The position numbers and the translations under genes were made by a program. From positions 1 to 41,868 of the IMG/VR virus record IMGVR_UViG_3300005471_000261: 41,868 nt of DNA; one strand, written 5' to 3'. Source of the stretch: a virus. The notes beneath the pieces were generated by a model, which searched no databases, was not told the DNA's origin, and saw only the letters and a list, made by a program, of their open reading frames with translations. This document shows positions 8,101 to 14,206 of the stretch, one piece after another; the first letter of the stretch is position 1, and every line of letters begins with the position of its first letter.

Positions 8101-8644
8101 GGTCCACGACGGCACCGAAGCCGCCCCCACCGTCACACCTTCGGGCGGGGCTGCGGGCGACACCGTCTCCGCGGTGACGATCGGGCTGCGCGGCACACCG
8201 ACCACCCTCACCAACCTGGACGACATCGTGGTCGCCGCCCTGTCGCAACTAAACGGCTCGGCGACGAACATCGCCTACCCGGGGCTCTACACCAAGACCC
8301 AGGAGGGCTGCATCTTCCTGATGGTCGGGTGGCGCCAGGACGATTACACGTCCATCGCCCCACCCGCCGGTTTCACCGAGGCGGTCGAGGTGTCCACCAC
8401 CACCGGCAACGACCAGGGCCTGTATGTGGCGTACCAGATCCAGACAACTCCCGCCGTCGTCAACGAAGGCTCGATGGTCGTCACGACCGGCGGCGGGGCG
8501 GCCATCTCCCGCGGTGCGCTGATCGCGCTCGCCGCCGGCTTCCAGACCTTCACCGCATCAGCCCGTGGCGTGAACGGAGCCGTGAAGGCGCAGACCGCCG
8601 GCACCCTCATCGAGATCGCCGCCCCCGGCGTCCTCGGAATGTAG
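5138..8644 (+). CDS. Large minor tail/baseplate protein with lectin-like and repeated beta domains
   Basis: 1168 residues, starting directly after the tape measure stop. Residues 1-105 form a beta domain (DHLFAFISA, TPPAGWT, LWVYRKL). About 240-370 resembles the tail-hub part (KVVLRHGRSNRS, RVRLNGFGV). About 385-560 looks like a concanavalin/LamG-type lectin domain (PVAYWPFEDE, then TWTVMFVANVP). The middle carries a hub-like section (CDEQAIP, WFPARDD). The C-terminal quarter has two further copies of the N-terminal type (DLIVVVAAIRSS with TPTEYTRL; CIFLMVGWRQ with APPAGFT). It probably combines distal tail and host-recognition functions. Gene order after the tape measure supports a baseplate role; precise domain limits are approximate. 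Confidence 0.75.
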   Translation: MAVAFRSSQSVTNGTAGTSVTVAKPVGIVDTGANPDRDHLFAFISAAGTPTITPPAGWTLIDSVASGSAVTLWVYRKLASSEGANWTWTLGTSLRNWGVVGAYTGVDPDSPLFATAEDSTLTGSLSLANDSTLTASGLYVTASAATRTASGVATTWTATDFDGLTVSERADLSTNAGAGTDISGVVADVSWPQPYPNNVISTTTASQTQTAGVSETLSLAPYFVPYGGGVASTGLVVEAAFGVDPDSDSSAWTWTALSAYVHEPAKVVLRHGRSNRSSVAAPSELRITLINLAGEFTSPTGAYAAQMIRNLPIRVRLNGFGVSVGGAGYHRGTFFLSSLRPRWDADLNFVDIVANGRLRRVQQREEPLKSAAYTAIARMPATAGRATPVAYWPFEDESEATTAASAVPGVNPAQVTLVSFGADSSVVGSAPLATVGPSSGITALVPSYAPTGTWTVMFVANVPSEPSAAFGLLGWYTTGTAVAWQVTVEPGTPSTVHIKAQNAAGTFVLDDAVNIDEATFFGKPQFWRITATQNGTGVDYNQTFEGFSGGVISGAGNSGTLAAFTAGNVARFNLSPQAGTTPSTALGHVALHTLAGADGTFTATAVLAANTGETPWLRFNRLCDEQAIPNTYDVSDNVDLQMGPQGIASFMNLIRECETVEGCVITDSGTNVGETGVLWFPARDDRDNAAAALTLDVALGQVAPDFQPILDDQDIVNDSEVSRTDGSSARVTDEASIAKEGRVKEQVTVNTEDDRFLADLAGWRVNLGTVQGMRFPSVTWNLRQPNTASLAEAWVNMLLFQRLDILNPPPQYPPDDIATILEGYTETISSDTWTVTGNLSPYDPNHVIVLAAPTGDTSEFLGRLAGDPNCALRAAISNSATSLLVDPNRYRWSTTADDFPMDIRLGGEVVTLSGIATTAGTFVAAGAGSSADNAAVSPALYAGNTAGDLIVVVAAIRSSGTGTLVTPTEYTRLTKAFGATDNVQVFVKVHDGTEAAPTVTPSGGAAGDTVSAVTIGLRGTPTTLTNLDDIVVAALSQLNGSATNIAYPGLYTKTQEGCIFLMVGWRQDDYTSIAPPAGFTEAVEVSTTTGNDQGLYVAYQIQTTPAVVNEGSMVVTTGGGAAISRGALIALAAGFQTFTASARGVNGAVKAQTAGTLIEIAAPGVLGM

Positions 8645-8656
8645 ACAGGAGACTCC

Positions 8657-9160
8657 GTGGCGCTCACCACCCTCCCCCCGGCAGGGTCGAAGCTGCGGGC
8701 GTCGGTCCTGGCCGCGCTGATGGCCGAGCGCATGCCCATCACCGCGCGGAAGACCGCCAACGAGACGATCATCAGCAACGCGACCCTGCAGAACGACGAC
8801 GAACTGTTCGTCCCCGTCGAAGCGTCCTGCGAGTACCACATGGAGCTTCGGCTCAACTACACCTCCGGCACGGCGCCCGACTTGAAGATCGGCTGGACGT
8901 ATCCGACCGGCACGACGATCCGCTGGTCCGGGGTCGACTCGGACACGGCCGGCGCGGTCCGGATCTCAGGCAACCTCCTGGAGACGTCGGTGCCCGCGAT
9001 CTGTGGCTCGGGCGCTGACCTTCAGGCCGCCTATACCGGCATGGTCGTCGTCGGGGTGAACGCCGGGACGCTGCAGCTGCAGTGGGCCCAGAACACCCTG
9101 ACCGCATCCAACTCCACGGTGTACGCCGGTTCGTTCCTGACCATCAAACGCACCGCGTAG
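8657..9160 (+). CDS. Small tail fibre-like beta protein
   Basis: 167 residues from GTG 8657, with AGGAGA at 8647-8652. A short helix (RASVLAALMAERM) is followed by a compact all-beta domain: FVPVEASCEYHMELRLNY, then PDLKIGWTYPTGTTIRW, and GTLQLQWAQNT near the end, finishing FLTIKRT. The jelly-roll-like strand spacing and the position between a large tail protein and the lysin suggest a trimeric fibre or receptor-binding tip protein. I do not recognise a named family, so adhesion is an inference from context. Confidence 0.6.
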   Translation: MALTTLPPAGSKLRASVLAALMAERMPITARKTANETIISNATLQNDDELFVPVEASCEYHMELRLNYTSGTAPDLKIGWTYPTGTTIRWSGVDSDTAGAVRISGNLLETSVPAICGSGADLQAAYTGMVVVGVNAGTLQLQWAQNTLTASNSTVYAGSFLTIKRTA

Positions 9161-9162
9161 CG

Positions 9163-10743
9163 ATGACCGCCTTGTACGTCGACGTCTCCCACTACGACCG
9201 CGACCGCCGCAGTGCCCCACTGGACTGGGCCGCGATCTCCGCCGCCGGTCTGCCCGGTGTCATGCTGGCCCGCTCCAGCTACGGCGATCCGCAGGGATTC
9301 CACCCGGAGACCCGCTACTTCCGCGAACACCTCGCCGGTGCGGCGGCTGCTGGATACCAGGCCCGGGGCGGCTACCACAACCTGATCCACGGCGACGCGG
9401 CGTGTATCGGCCGACAGGTCGACTATCTGCGGTCCGAGATGGACGCCGCCGATGCGACGTGGGCGATGCTGGATGTGGAGCCGTACGAGGCGTTGAAGGC
9501 CAACGACCTGTGGCCCCGCTGGTCGGACGTGCAGGCGTTTCACGACCGGTGGGCGCAGGTCGAGTCGCGGGTGTTGTGCAACTACATCGGCCAATGGGTG
9601 TGGTCCGGCTGGCTAGGTAAGCCTGACCTGACCCAGCTCCGCGGGCCGCTCACCAACGCGAACTATCCGATGGCGGCCCCGACCCACCCGGATGCCATGT
9701 ACGCACAGGCGGGCGGGGATGCCGGCCCCGGCTGGGTGTCGTATGGCGGTCGCGTGCCGGACGTCTGGCAGTTCACGTCGCGGGCCCCGCTATCCGGCGC
9801 TTCGGCTGCCACCGACGTCAACGCCTACCGCGGTTCTCTCGACGACCTGATCGCGATGCTGGGAGGCGACGTGGCTTCAGCGGCGTACAAGGCGTGGCTC
9901 GCGGCGGGTAAGCCGTTGACGCCATGTCAGCCGATCCGCGACTACGTGGCCCGGCTGAAGGTCACGTTCCCGCGTGGCGCGCAGGCGAACCTGTTCGGTT
10001 GGTACGCGAACGACGCCCACTATCAGGCCAGCCTGCCCGAGGATCACACCCCGTTCTCGGCCACCGGATGGCCCTCACCGTCGCCGCGGTGGGTGGTGTT
10101 CGCCACCGACGTGATGCACCGGCCCGAGCTCGGCGTCGACTGCAACGTCCTGTTCCCGTATTGGCTGGCCGAAGCCAAGGCCGGCCGAACGCCGTGGGTG
10201 AAGTACCTGATCTGGCAGGCGAAGCTCTACGACGTCCGCAACGGGTGGCGCCCGGTCGCGAACTCGGGCCACTTCGACCACATCCACATCTCGATTCGCA
10301 CGGACCACCAGAACACGTCCCTCGGTGCGTGGTCCCTGGTCCCTGGAAAACCGCCCACGCAAGGAGACGACGACATGGCCCAGCAGGTGTTCCTCTACGC
10401 GGGCAAGTACTGGATGGGCGACGGCAACGAGCGGAAGGTGGTGTCGTCGCTCGTCGGCAAGACCACCCCCGAGACGAACGTCGTCACCTCGGCGTGGAAG
10501 GTCTATCCCGGCGCTGATGGCCTCGGGCTGCCGGCGCCCGACCTGACCGTCCGCGGCTGGACCGACGCTTTGGTGGATCTCGCCTTCGGTACGGTCGCCA
10601 CCAACCAGCCGGTGGAGATCTCCGTCGACCTGGACGATGAGGACATCGCCGCGCTCGCGGCGAAGGTGGTCGGGGCGGTCCCGAGCGCCGAGGACATCGC
10701 CGACGCGGTGGTTGACGAAGAGTCCGCGCGTCTGAAGGAGTAG
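9163..10743 (+). CDS. Modular endolysin: GH25 muramidase plus LAS/M15-like metallopeptidase plus C-terminal domain
   Basis: 526 residues from ATG 9163. Residues 1-230: glycoside hydrolase 25, beginning with YVDVSHYD, carrying the D104-V-E106 acid pair in MLDVEPYEAL, and ending with WQFTS and DVNAYRG. Residues of about 240-395: a putative zinc peptidase (EDHTPFSATGW, FATDVMH, HFDHIHIS) whose His/Asp pattern resembles LAS-fold M15 enzymes. Residues 405-526: a domain starting MAQQVFLYAGKYWMGDGN and ending in an acidic helix. The enzyme would cut both glycan and peptide. An internal ATG at 10375 has its own ribosome site, so a separate 122-residue C-terminal product is possible. The peptidase class is less certain than GH25. 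Confidence 0.85.
   Translation: MTALYVDVSHYDRDRRSAPLDWAAISAAGLPGVMLARSSYGDPQGFHPETRYFREHLAGAAAAGYQARGGYHNLIHGDAACIGRQVDYLRSEMDAADATWAMLDVEPYEALKANDLWPRWSDVQAFHDRWAQVESRVLCNYIGQWVWSGWLGKPDLTQLRGPLTNANYPMAAPTHPDAMYAQAGGDAGPGWVSYGGRVPDVWQFTSRAPLSGASAATDVNAYRGSLDDLIAMLGGDVASAAYKAWLAAGKPLTPCQPIRDYVARLKVTFPRGAQANLFGWYANDAHYQASLPEDHTPFSATGWPSPSPRWVVFATDVMHRPELGVDCNVLFPYWLAEAKAGRTPWVKYLIWQAKLYDVRNGWRPVANSGHFDHIHISIRTDHQNTSLGAWSLVPGKPPTQGDDDMAQQVFLYAGKYWMGDGNERKVVSSLVGKTTPETNVVTSAWKVYPGADGLGLPAPDLTVRGWTDALVDLAFGTVATNQPVEISVDLDDEDIAALAAKVVGAVPSAEDIADAVVDEESARLKE
10361..10377 (+). promoter_or_regulatory. Internal ribosome-binding site and in-frame start inside the endolysin gene
   Basis: AAGGAG (10361-10366) lies 8 nt before ATG 10375, which is in frame with the lysin. 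Translation from here would give only the 122-residue C-terminal domain. Internal starts making free binding domains that assemble with full-length lysin are known from several Gram-positive phages. Alternatively this is the scar of a fusion with a formerly separate gene. Confidence 0.5.
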
Positions 10744-10745
10744 CC

Positions 10746-11291
10746 GTGGCCGGCACGCCTCCGCCTCGTCGCCAGGACCGCAAGCCCGGGCTGGCCGTGG
10801 ACTCGTCCGGCGGCCCGGTCATCGACCCCACCCAGAACGTTTTGGACCTGGTTGAGGCGGCCATCCGCCGCCAGGACGACCTGCGCGAATCGGAGTCCCG
10901 CCACATCCGGGAAGTGGCGAGGCTCCGCGCCGAGCACGCCGAAGACCTCCGCAAGGCCGAGACCGCCCGCATCGACGCCATCCGCGCGGTCGACGTCGGG
11001 GCGGTGAACCGCGCAGCCGAGGTGTCTGCCCAGCAGGCCACCACCCTCGCCGTGCAGGTGGCCCAGTCCGCCGAGACCCTGCGGACCCAGGTAGCGGCGG
11101 CGGCCACAGCGGCCACCGTCGCGCTCGCGGCCGCGCTGGAGCCGATCCAGAAGGACATCGCCGACCTGCGCCGGGCTCAGTACGAGGCTCAGGGCGTCAA
11201 GTCCAACGTGGGGGAGTCAAGGCTCAACTACGGCACGATCCTCGGCGCCCTCGCCGTGCTGGTCGCGATCGCCGTCGCGCTCTTCAAGTAA
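10746..11291 (+). CDS. Coiled-coil protein with a C-terminal membrane anchor, lysis region
   Basis: 181 residues from GTG 10746, two bases after the lysin stop. The N-terminus is Pro/Arg-rich. Residues of about 35-145 are a long charged helix with heptad character (IRRQDDLRESESRHIREVARL, continuing Ala-rich to ALAAALEPIQKDIADL). The last 17 residues form one hydrophobic segment (GTILGALAVLVAIAVALF) ending in Lys. A tail-anchored coiled coil after a lysin fits a holin accessory, antiholin or spanin-like protein, but none of these is proved. No signal peptide is seen. Confidence 0.6.
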   Translation: MAGTPPPRRQDRKPGLAVDSSGGPVIDPTQNVLDLVEAAIRRQDDLRESESRHIREVARLRAEHAEDLRKAETARIDAIRAVDVGAVNRAAEVSAQQATTLAVQVAQSAETLRTQVAAAATAATVALAAALEPIQKDIADLRRAQYEAQGVKSNVGESRLNYGTILGALAVLVAIAVALFK

Positions 11292-11348
11292 CACCCCGCC
11301 CGGGCCTGGACCCCGCCCGTGGCAAGCACCACCGCAAAGGCGACCCAC

Positions 11349-11699
11349 GTGTGGACCATCGAGGACTGGCAGGCCCTTGGCATCGTGTGCGGCGCGCTCC
11401 TCGCCCTCATCACGCTCGCCGGCCTGCTGTGGCGGAAGGTTGTCATACCGATGCTGGAGACTGTGCGGCTGGTGTCGACCCTGGTACGGCAGCTGGTCGG
11501 GGACAGGGAGTCGATCCCGCCGCGCCCGTCGCTGATGGACCGGCTGACGAGCGTGCAGAACAACCTCGCCGAGCAGGCCGTCGAACTGGCCGAGGTGAAG
11601 CGCGCCCAGGCCGAGCATCTGGAGTGGCACGCCAGCCCCGGCGGACGTCCGGCCGCGTCCACGCCGGTGCGTCCCAACGGGCAGCAGGGGCGGCGCTAG
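11349..11699 (+). CDS. Membrane protein with N-terminal TM and coiled coil, holin-like (DUF2746-like)
   Basis: 116 residues from GTG 11349, with AAAGG at 11336-11340 and 8-nt spacing. An upstream GTG at 11319 in the same frame lacks a ribosome site and would add 10 residues. Residues 8-28 are one hydrophobic helix (GIVCGALLALITLAGLLW). A basic/amphipathic section and a helical segment (LTSVQNNLAEQAVELAEVKR) follow, with a disordered Gly/Pro/Arg tail. The topology is the mirror of the preceding gene (anchor at N- instead of C-terminus), so the two may work as a pair in lysis timing. Its stop overlaps that of the convergent minus-strand gene. Confidence 0.6.
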   Translation: MWTIEDWQALGIVCGALLALITLAGLLWRKVVIPMLETVRLVSTLVRQLVGDRESIPPRPSLMDRLTSVQNNLAEQAVELAEVKRAQAEHLEWHASPGGRPAASTPVRPNGQQGRR

Positions 11700-11872
11700 C
11701 GCTCGGTTGAGCGAATCGCCTCCCACTCGTCGGCCGCGCGGCGAAGTTTGGCCGCGAGGTCTGGGGCGTTTGGCTCGACCCCATCCGCGCCGGCCCGGAG
11801 ACCGGCCACCCGCTCGTCTAGGTCGAAGACGGGGACATAGATCGTCTCGCCGCGCCGGGGCTCAGTGCTCAT
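11696..11872 (-). CDS. Small acidic protein, last gene of an antisense cassette
   Basis: 58 residues if the ATG at 11872 is used; a GTG at 11887 would add five. An N-terminal strand section (GETIYVPVFDLDERVAGL) is followed by a helix (LAAKLRRAADEWEAI). No family is recognised. It ends tail-to-tail with the plus-strand membrane gene, the two stop codons overlapping, and follows the Cys-rich gene at 11893-12105 by about 20 nt, so it is probably the third gene of the minus-strand transcript that starts near 12400. Confidence 0.5.
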   Translation of the reverse strand: MSTEPRRGETIYVPVFDLDERVAGLRAGADGVEPNAPDLAAKLRRAADEWEAIRSTER

Positions 11873-11892
11873 CCCGCTAGTGTGCACCCTTC

Positions 11893-12105
11893 CTAGCGCT
11901 GATCCAGGTCCCGGTCACACCCCGGCGGCTTGAGCTTCGCCCAGCAGCCCGCGGTCGTGCAGTACCAGACGTGATGCCCGCCCGACTCGGCTGCCGGGCA
12001 GTCGCACCCGACCCACGACTTGGTGACGGAGCCGATCTCCAGCACGTGCCCGTGGGGGCATGTGGCCGGGATCCACGCCGGCCACCAGTTGGGTCTGCTG
12101 CTCAC
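11893..12105 (-). CDS. Small Cys/His-rich protein (probable zinc ribbon)
   Basis: 70 residues from GTG 12105, overlapping the upstream stop (GTGA). Contains CPHGH, then CDC, then HHVWYC and a further C before KLKPPGC, a layout able to bind one or two zinc ions. Trp-rich at the N-terminus (NWWPAW). No known family is recognised. It is the second gene of the antisense cassette within the lysis region. Small zinc-ribbon proteins of this type are frequent in actinophage accessory loci, with unknown roles. Confidence 0.55.
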   Translation of the reverse strand: MSSRPNWWPAWIPATCPHGHVLEIGSVTKSWVGCDCPAAESGGHHVWYCTTAGCWAKLKPPGCDRDLDQR

Positions 12106-12395
12106 GGCGAGATGGCCCGCGCCGCGATCTCACCGTCGATCGCCGAGTGGAAGACATCCTCGGGCACGACGGCCGAGCTCTCGTCGCCATCCTCGATCAA
12201 GCCCACGGTGTGTGGCAACGTCCACGTCTTGCCGCAACGCGAGCACAGCAGGTGGTAGGCGAACTCCCCATCGAAGTGACCTTGGAACCCGCAGGAGCAC
12301 CGGAAGTCGAGGCACACGTCGGTGCCACTCCACTGGATGCTCGCGTTCGGTAGCGGCTTCTCGTCGAAGTCGCCTGTGGCCCACGTGTCGCCCAT
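12102..12395 (-). CDS. Small protein with two Cys pairs, first gene of the antisense cassette
   Basis: 97 residues from ATG 12395. The open frame continues upstream, but that part runs into the divergent holin gene and looks non-coding (Arg/Pro-rich). Contains CLDFRCSCGFQGHF and then CSRCGKTW, a CxC plus CxxC zinc-finger-like set, followed by an acidic C-terminal half (LIEDGDESSAVVPEDVF). There is no ribosome site before the ATG; instead a TACTCT hexamer lies exactly 6 nt upstream, suggesting a leaderless mRNA. Function unknown; a regulatory or exclusion role is only a guess. Confidence 0.6.
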   Translation of the reverse strand: MGDTWATGDFDEKPLPNASIQWSGTDVCLDFRCSCGFQGHFDGEFAYHLLCSRCGKTWTLPHTVGLIEDGDESSAVVPEDVFHSAIDGEIAARAISP

Positions 12396-12432
12396 CAGTA
12401 GAGAGTAGGTGTCTTGTGGACCGATATGCCAA
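12396..12432 (-). promoter_or_regulatory. Leaderless-type promoter for the antisense cassette, inside the holin gene start
   Basis: On the minus strand TTGGCA (12432-12427), 19 nt, then TACTCT (12407-12402), then 6 nt, then the ATG at 12395. A TANNNT element 6-7 nt before a start codon is the usual signature of leaderless transcripts in actinobacteria. The -35 part lies inside the divergent holin coding sequence, so the two genes share regulatory DNA. The 19-nt spacer is longer than ideal. Confidence 0.5.
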
Positions 12433-12700
12433 GGCCGTCGTCGGAGCGATCCTGGCCGGCCTCGGTGCGCTCTCAACAGCGCTCACCGACGGCGTCACCG
12501 CCACCGAGTGGGTGCTGGTGGCCATCGCCGTGTTCGGCTCGTTCGGCATGGTGTGGGCCACGCCCAACGCGCCCCCGAAGCCCTACGAGCCGCCGACGTC
12601 GGACTCGATGTCGACCACGGTCAACGTCGGCGACGCTCAGCCCGGTACGCCGTTCGCCCGCCCCGGACTGCACGAGAGACTGATGGAGGACCACACGTGA
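12416..12700 (+). CDS. Holin (r1t-like, two transmembrane helices)
   Basis: 94 residues from GTG 12416, with TAGG 6 nt upstream. Two hydrophobic helices: residues 6-22 (KAVVGAILAGLGALSTAL) and about 31-47 (EWVLVAIAVFGSFGMVW), the second followed by ATPN, then a Pro-rich hydrophilic tail. The order DRYAKAVVGA..GALSTAL..TATEWV..GMVWATPN closely follows r1t-type holins of actinophages. It would make membrane lesions that release the lysin. It is separated from the lysin by two other membrane genes and the antisense cassette. Confidence 0.75.
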   Translation: MDRYAKAVVGAILAGLGALSTALTDGVTATEWVLVAIAVFGSFGMVWATPNAPPKPYEPPTSDSMSTTVNVGDAQPGTPFARPGLHERLMEDHT

Positions 12701-12933
12701 GACGTGATCACATCGTCAGCGTCAGGCTGACCGGGGCCGAGTTGGCGGCCCTCCGCGAGATGGGCGCGCCGAGCGACGTCCTGCGCGACCTGCTCAAGGA
12801 CCGGATTCGCGGCAATCAAACTGTCGTGCGGAATCCGCCGACGGTGTACCCGACCACGTTCGTCGTGCCGACCCATGTCTCGTGGTTCGACGGCACCGCC
12901 GGCGCCCAGTGGCCCCAGTCGGTGACGGCATGA
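12697..12933 (+). CDS. Small ribbon-helix-helix-like protein
   Basis: 78 residues from GTG 12697, overlapping the holin stop (GTGA), with GGAGG at 12685-12689 and 7-nt spacing. The first 40 residues have RHH character: a basic strand (HIVSVRLT) followed by two helices (GAELAALREMG, SDVLRDLLKDRI). The rest is a Pro/Val-rich extension (NPPTVYPTTFVVPTHVSWF) without obvious fold. It could be a DNA-binding regulator of the late region or a structural accessory protein; the RHH reading is moderate. Confidence 0.5.
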   Translation: MRRDHIVSVRLTGAELAALREMGAPSDVLRDLLKDRIRGNQTVVRNPPTVYPTTFVVPTHVSWFDGTAGAQWPQSVTA

Positions 12934-13082
12934 ACGTCATCTTCGTCCTGCTGTTGCTCTTCGGTGCGATCATGTTCGGGTTGGTGGCGTTCGGTGTCGC
13001 GTCGTCGCGGATCAACCTGCTGGCGCTCGGGCTGCTGGCCTGGATCTGCGTGCCGCTCATCGGCGCGATACAGGCGCTGTGA
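12930..13082 (+). CDS. 50-residue membrane protein with two TM helices
   Basis: ATG 12930 overlaps the upstream stop (ATGA). Two hydrophobic stretches: residues 2-22 (NVIFVLLLLFGAIMFGLVAF) and 29-48 (LLALGLLAWICVPLIGAIQ), separated by a short SSRIN turn, with almost no other sequence. A hairpin membrane protein at the end of a lysis operon could be a second holin or antiholin; a superinfection-exclusion role is also possible. It is the last gene before the terminators at 13125-13271. Confidence 0.6.
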   Translation: MNVIFVLLLLFGAIMFGLVAFGVASSRINLLALGLLAWICVPLIGAIQAL

Positions 13083-13092
13083 TTCCCCTCGT

Positions 13093-13121
13093 TTGACGTA
13101 GTCTGACGTTCAACATAGAGA
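13093..13121 (+). promoter_or_regulatory. Candidate promoter in the intergenic region
   Basis: TTGACG (13093-13098), 17 nt, TAGAGA (13116-13121). Spacing is ideal for a housekeeping promoter. The predicted start would fall at the first hairpin (13125-13154), leaving a transcript of roughly 145 nt up to the strong terminator at 13271, with no convincing reading frame. It may be a chance match. Confidence 0.3.
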
Positions 13122-13124
13122 CGC

Positions 13125-13154
13125 CCCCGCTTCGGCCTCACGGCTGGAGCGGGG
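13125..13154 (+). terminator. Hairpin after the lysis operon (first of two related hairpins)
   Basis: CCCCGCT (13125-13131) pairs with AGCGGGG (13148-13154), with an inner GCC/GGC pairing around the loop. No T-tract follows. The loop contains CCTCACGG, the same as in the stronger terminator 100 nt downstream. Confidence 0.5.
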
Positions 13155-13229
13155 ATGTCGTATGTCTGAGTAAACGCGATGTCGGAGGATGGGCGTACGC
13201 TGGCCCTGATCGTCCTACGACCAACACAA

Positions 13230-13271
13230 AGAAGCCCCCGTCTTGACCTCACGGTCAGGGCGGGGGCTTCT
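13230..13271 (+). terminator. Strong bidirectional terminator
   Basis: An 11-bp perfect stem, AGAAGCCCCCG (13230-13240) with CGGGGGCTTCT (13261-13271), and an inner TGACC/GGTCA stem. It lies between the end of the plus-strand lysis genes and the end of the minus-strand DUF2637 gene, so it can serve both directions. Weak T-tract. Confidence 0.75.
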
Positions 13272-13311
13272 CGTCATGCACCTGGACACCCGGCCGGAGT
13301 GTCCACGCTGC

Positions 13312-13917
13312 CTAGCGTACGACTGCCTCAACCTCGGCGACACTCGGAGCGTCGACGGGGATCCGACCCGGGCTGACCGGGGCAGCGGAGGCGGTGCGCT
13401 TGGCCACCCGCTCGCGGTACTGCTTGCTGAAAGCAGCCTTGGCGGGCTTGTCCATGTCGTCGTAGCCGGCCCGCTTCCGGGCGGCCTTCTCGGCCTCGGT
13501 CACCTTGTGGACCTTGGCCTTCTGCTCGGTGGCCGGCGCCACCGCCTTCCGCTCCATCTTCGCCACGAACAGCTCGGCGACGATGTAGGCCAACACAGTC
13601 CAGACACCGACGATCACCTGGACGATGTTGCGAGCCATCGCGACGTTCGCCGCGATGCTCAGACCACCAGCAAGAGCGAGCGGAAGCATGGCGAGCTTCC
13701 TGGTGGCTGCCGTCACCGTCTCCGACGTCCGGACCATCAAGGCGATGATCGCGAGCGAGTCAACGGTGATCGGCGTGATCCACTCGGAGGGGACAACCCC
13801 GAAGAGCGGGTCGAGGTCCGCCAGCGACAGCAGGTGGACCTGGTGGCCGTACGACGAAACGGCGGCGATGCCGGCGATGACGTAGGCCCCGGTCTTTGCG
13901 ACCGTGATTCGGTTCAT
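13312..13917 (-). CDS. DUF2637-family membrane protein (SpdB-like)
   Basis: 201 residues from ATG 13917; GAGGGAGA stands about 5 nt upstream. The frame could start at TTG 14115, but that 66-residue extension is Pro/Arg-rich and looks non-coding. The N-terminus KTGAYVIAGIAAVSSYGHQVHLL and the segments WITPITVDSLAIIALMV, LALAGGLSIAANV and VGVWTVLAYIVAELF give about four membrane helices, followed by a basic cytoplasmic tail (KAKVHKVTEAEKAARKR). DUF2637 proteins occur in actinomycete plasmids, conjugative elements and phages, some linked to plasmid spread (SpdB). The role in a phage is unknown; it may be expressed in the lysogen from the divergent region at 14143-14200. Confidence 0.75.
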   Translation of the reverse strand: MNRITVAKTGAYVIAGIAAVSSYGHQVHLLSLADLDPLFGVVPSEWITPITVDSLAIIALMVRTSETVTAATRKLAMLPLALAGGLSIAANVAMARNIVQVIVGVWTVLAYIVAELFVAKMERKAVAPATEQKAKVHKVTEAEKAARKRAGYDDMDKPAKAAFSKQYRERVAKRTASAAPVSPGRIPVDAPSVAEVEAVVR

Positions 13918-14142
13918 GTCCGTCTCCCTCGGACTTGGCTCCCTCGGATGGGGAGCGGAGTGACGCGGCGCCAACGAAGGCGGCGGGGGAGAATCTCTCG
14001 CGTCGAAAGCTTCGGGGCGGGGGCGCTCGGTAGCGCCGCACCCGCCCGGCCCGGGCAGTTCCCGGACTCGGCGTCTCGCCGTGGTCTTGCTTCCTTGCCG
14101 CTGTGGAGTTGTCAATGTGTGGCTCTCTCGCCTTACGCCTTT

Positions 14143-14200
14143 ACTGTATCACAGAAACCCAGCCGCATGCCACCGATCCGGAGAGTTTCTGTGATACAGT
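14143..14200. promoter_or_regulatory. Divergent operator/promoter: 16-bp inverted repeat containing CTGTnnnACAG dyads
   Basis: 14143-14158 and 14185-14200 are perfect inverted copies of one 16-mer, 26 nt apart. Each copy contains its own dyad CTGT-3-ACAG (14145-14155 and 14189-14199; centres 44 bp apart) and, read outward, the extended -10 element TGATACAGT. The right TACAGT ends 6 nt before ATG 14207, predicting a leaderless mRNA; the left one faces the DUF2637 gene. The overlap of operator and -10 suggests repression of both divergent promoters by one dimeric regulator. Confidence 0.6.
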
Positions 14201-14206
14201 CCCCGC

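Noticed and set aside
6209-8248. 679-codon minus-strand open frame opposite the minor tail protein
   Set aside because: Fully antisense to a gene with clear domains; low-complexity Gly/Arg/Val content and no ribosome site or neighbouring minus-strand genes.
13918-14115. N-terminal extension of the DUF2637 protein from TTG 14115
   Set aside because: The 66 added residues are Pro/Arg/Gly-rich and unlike the family, while ATG 13917 has a strong ribosome site. A leader peptide cannot be excluded, and GAGAGAG before the TTG is noted.
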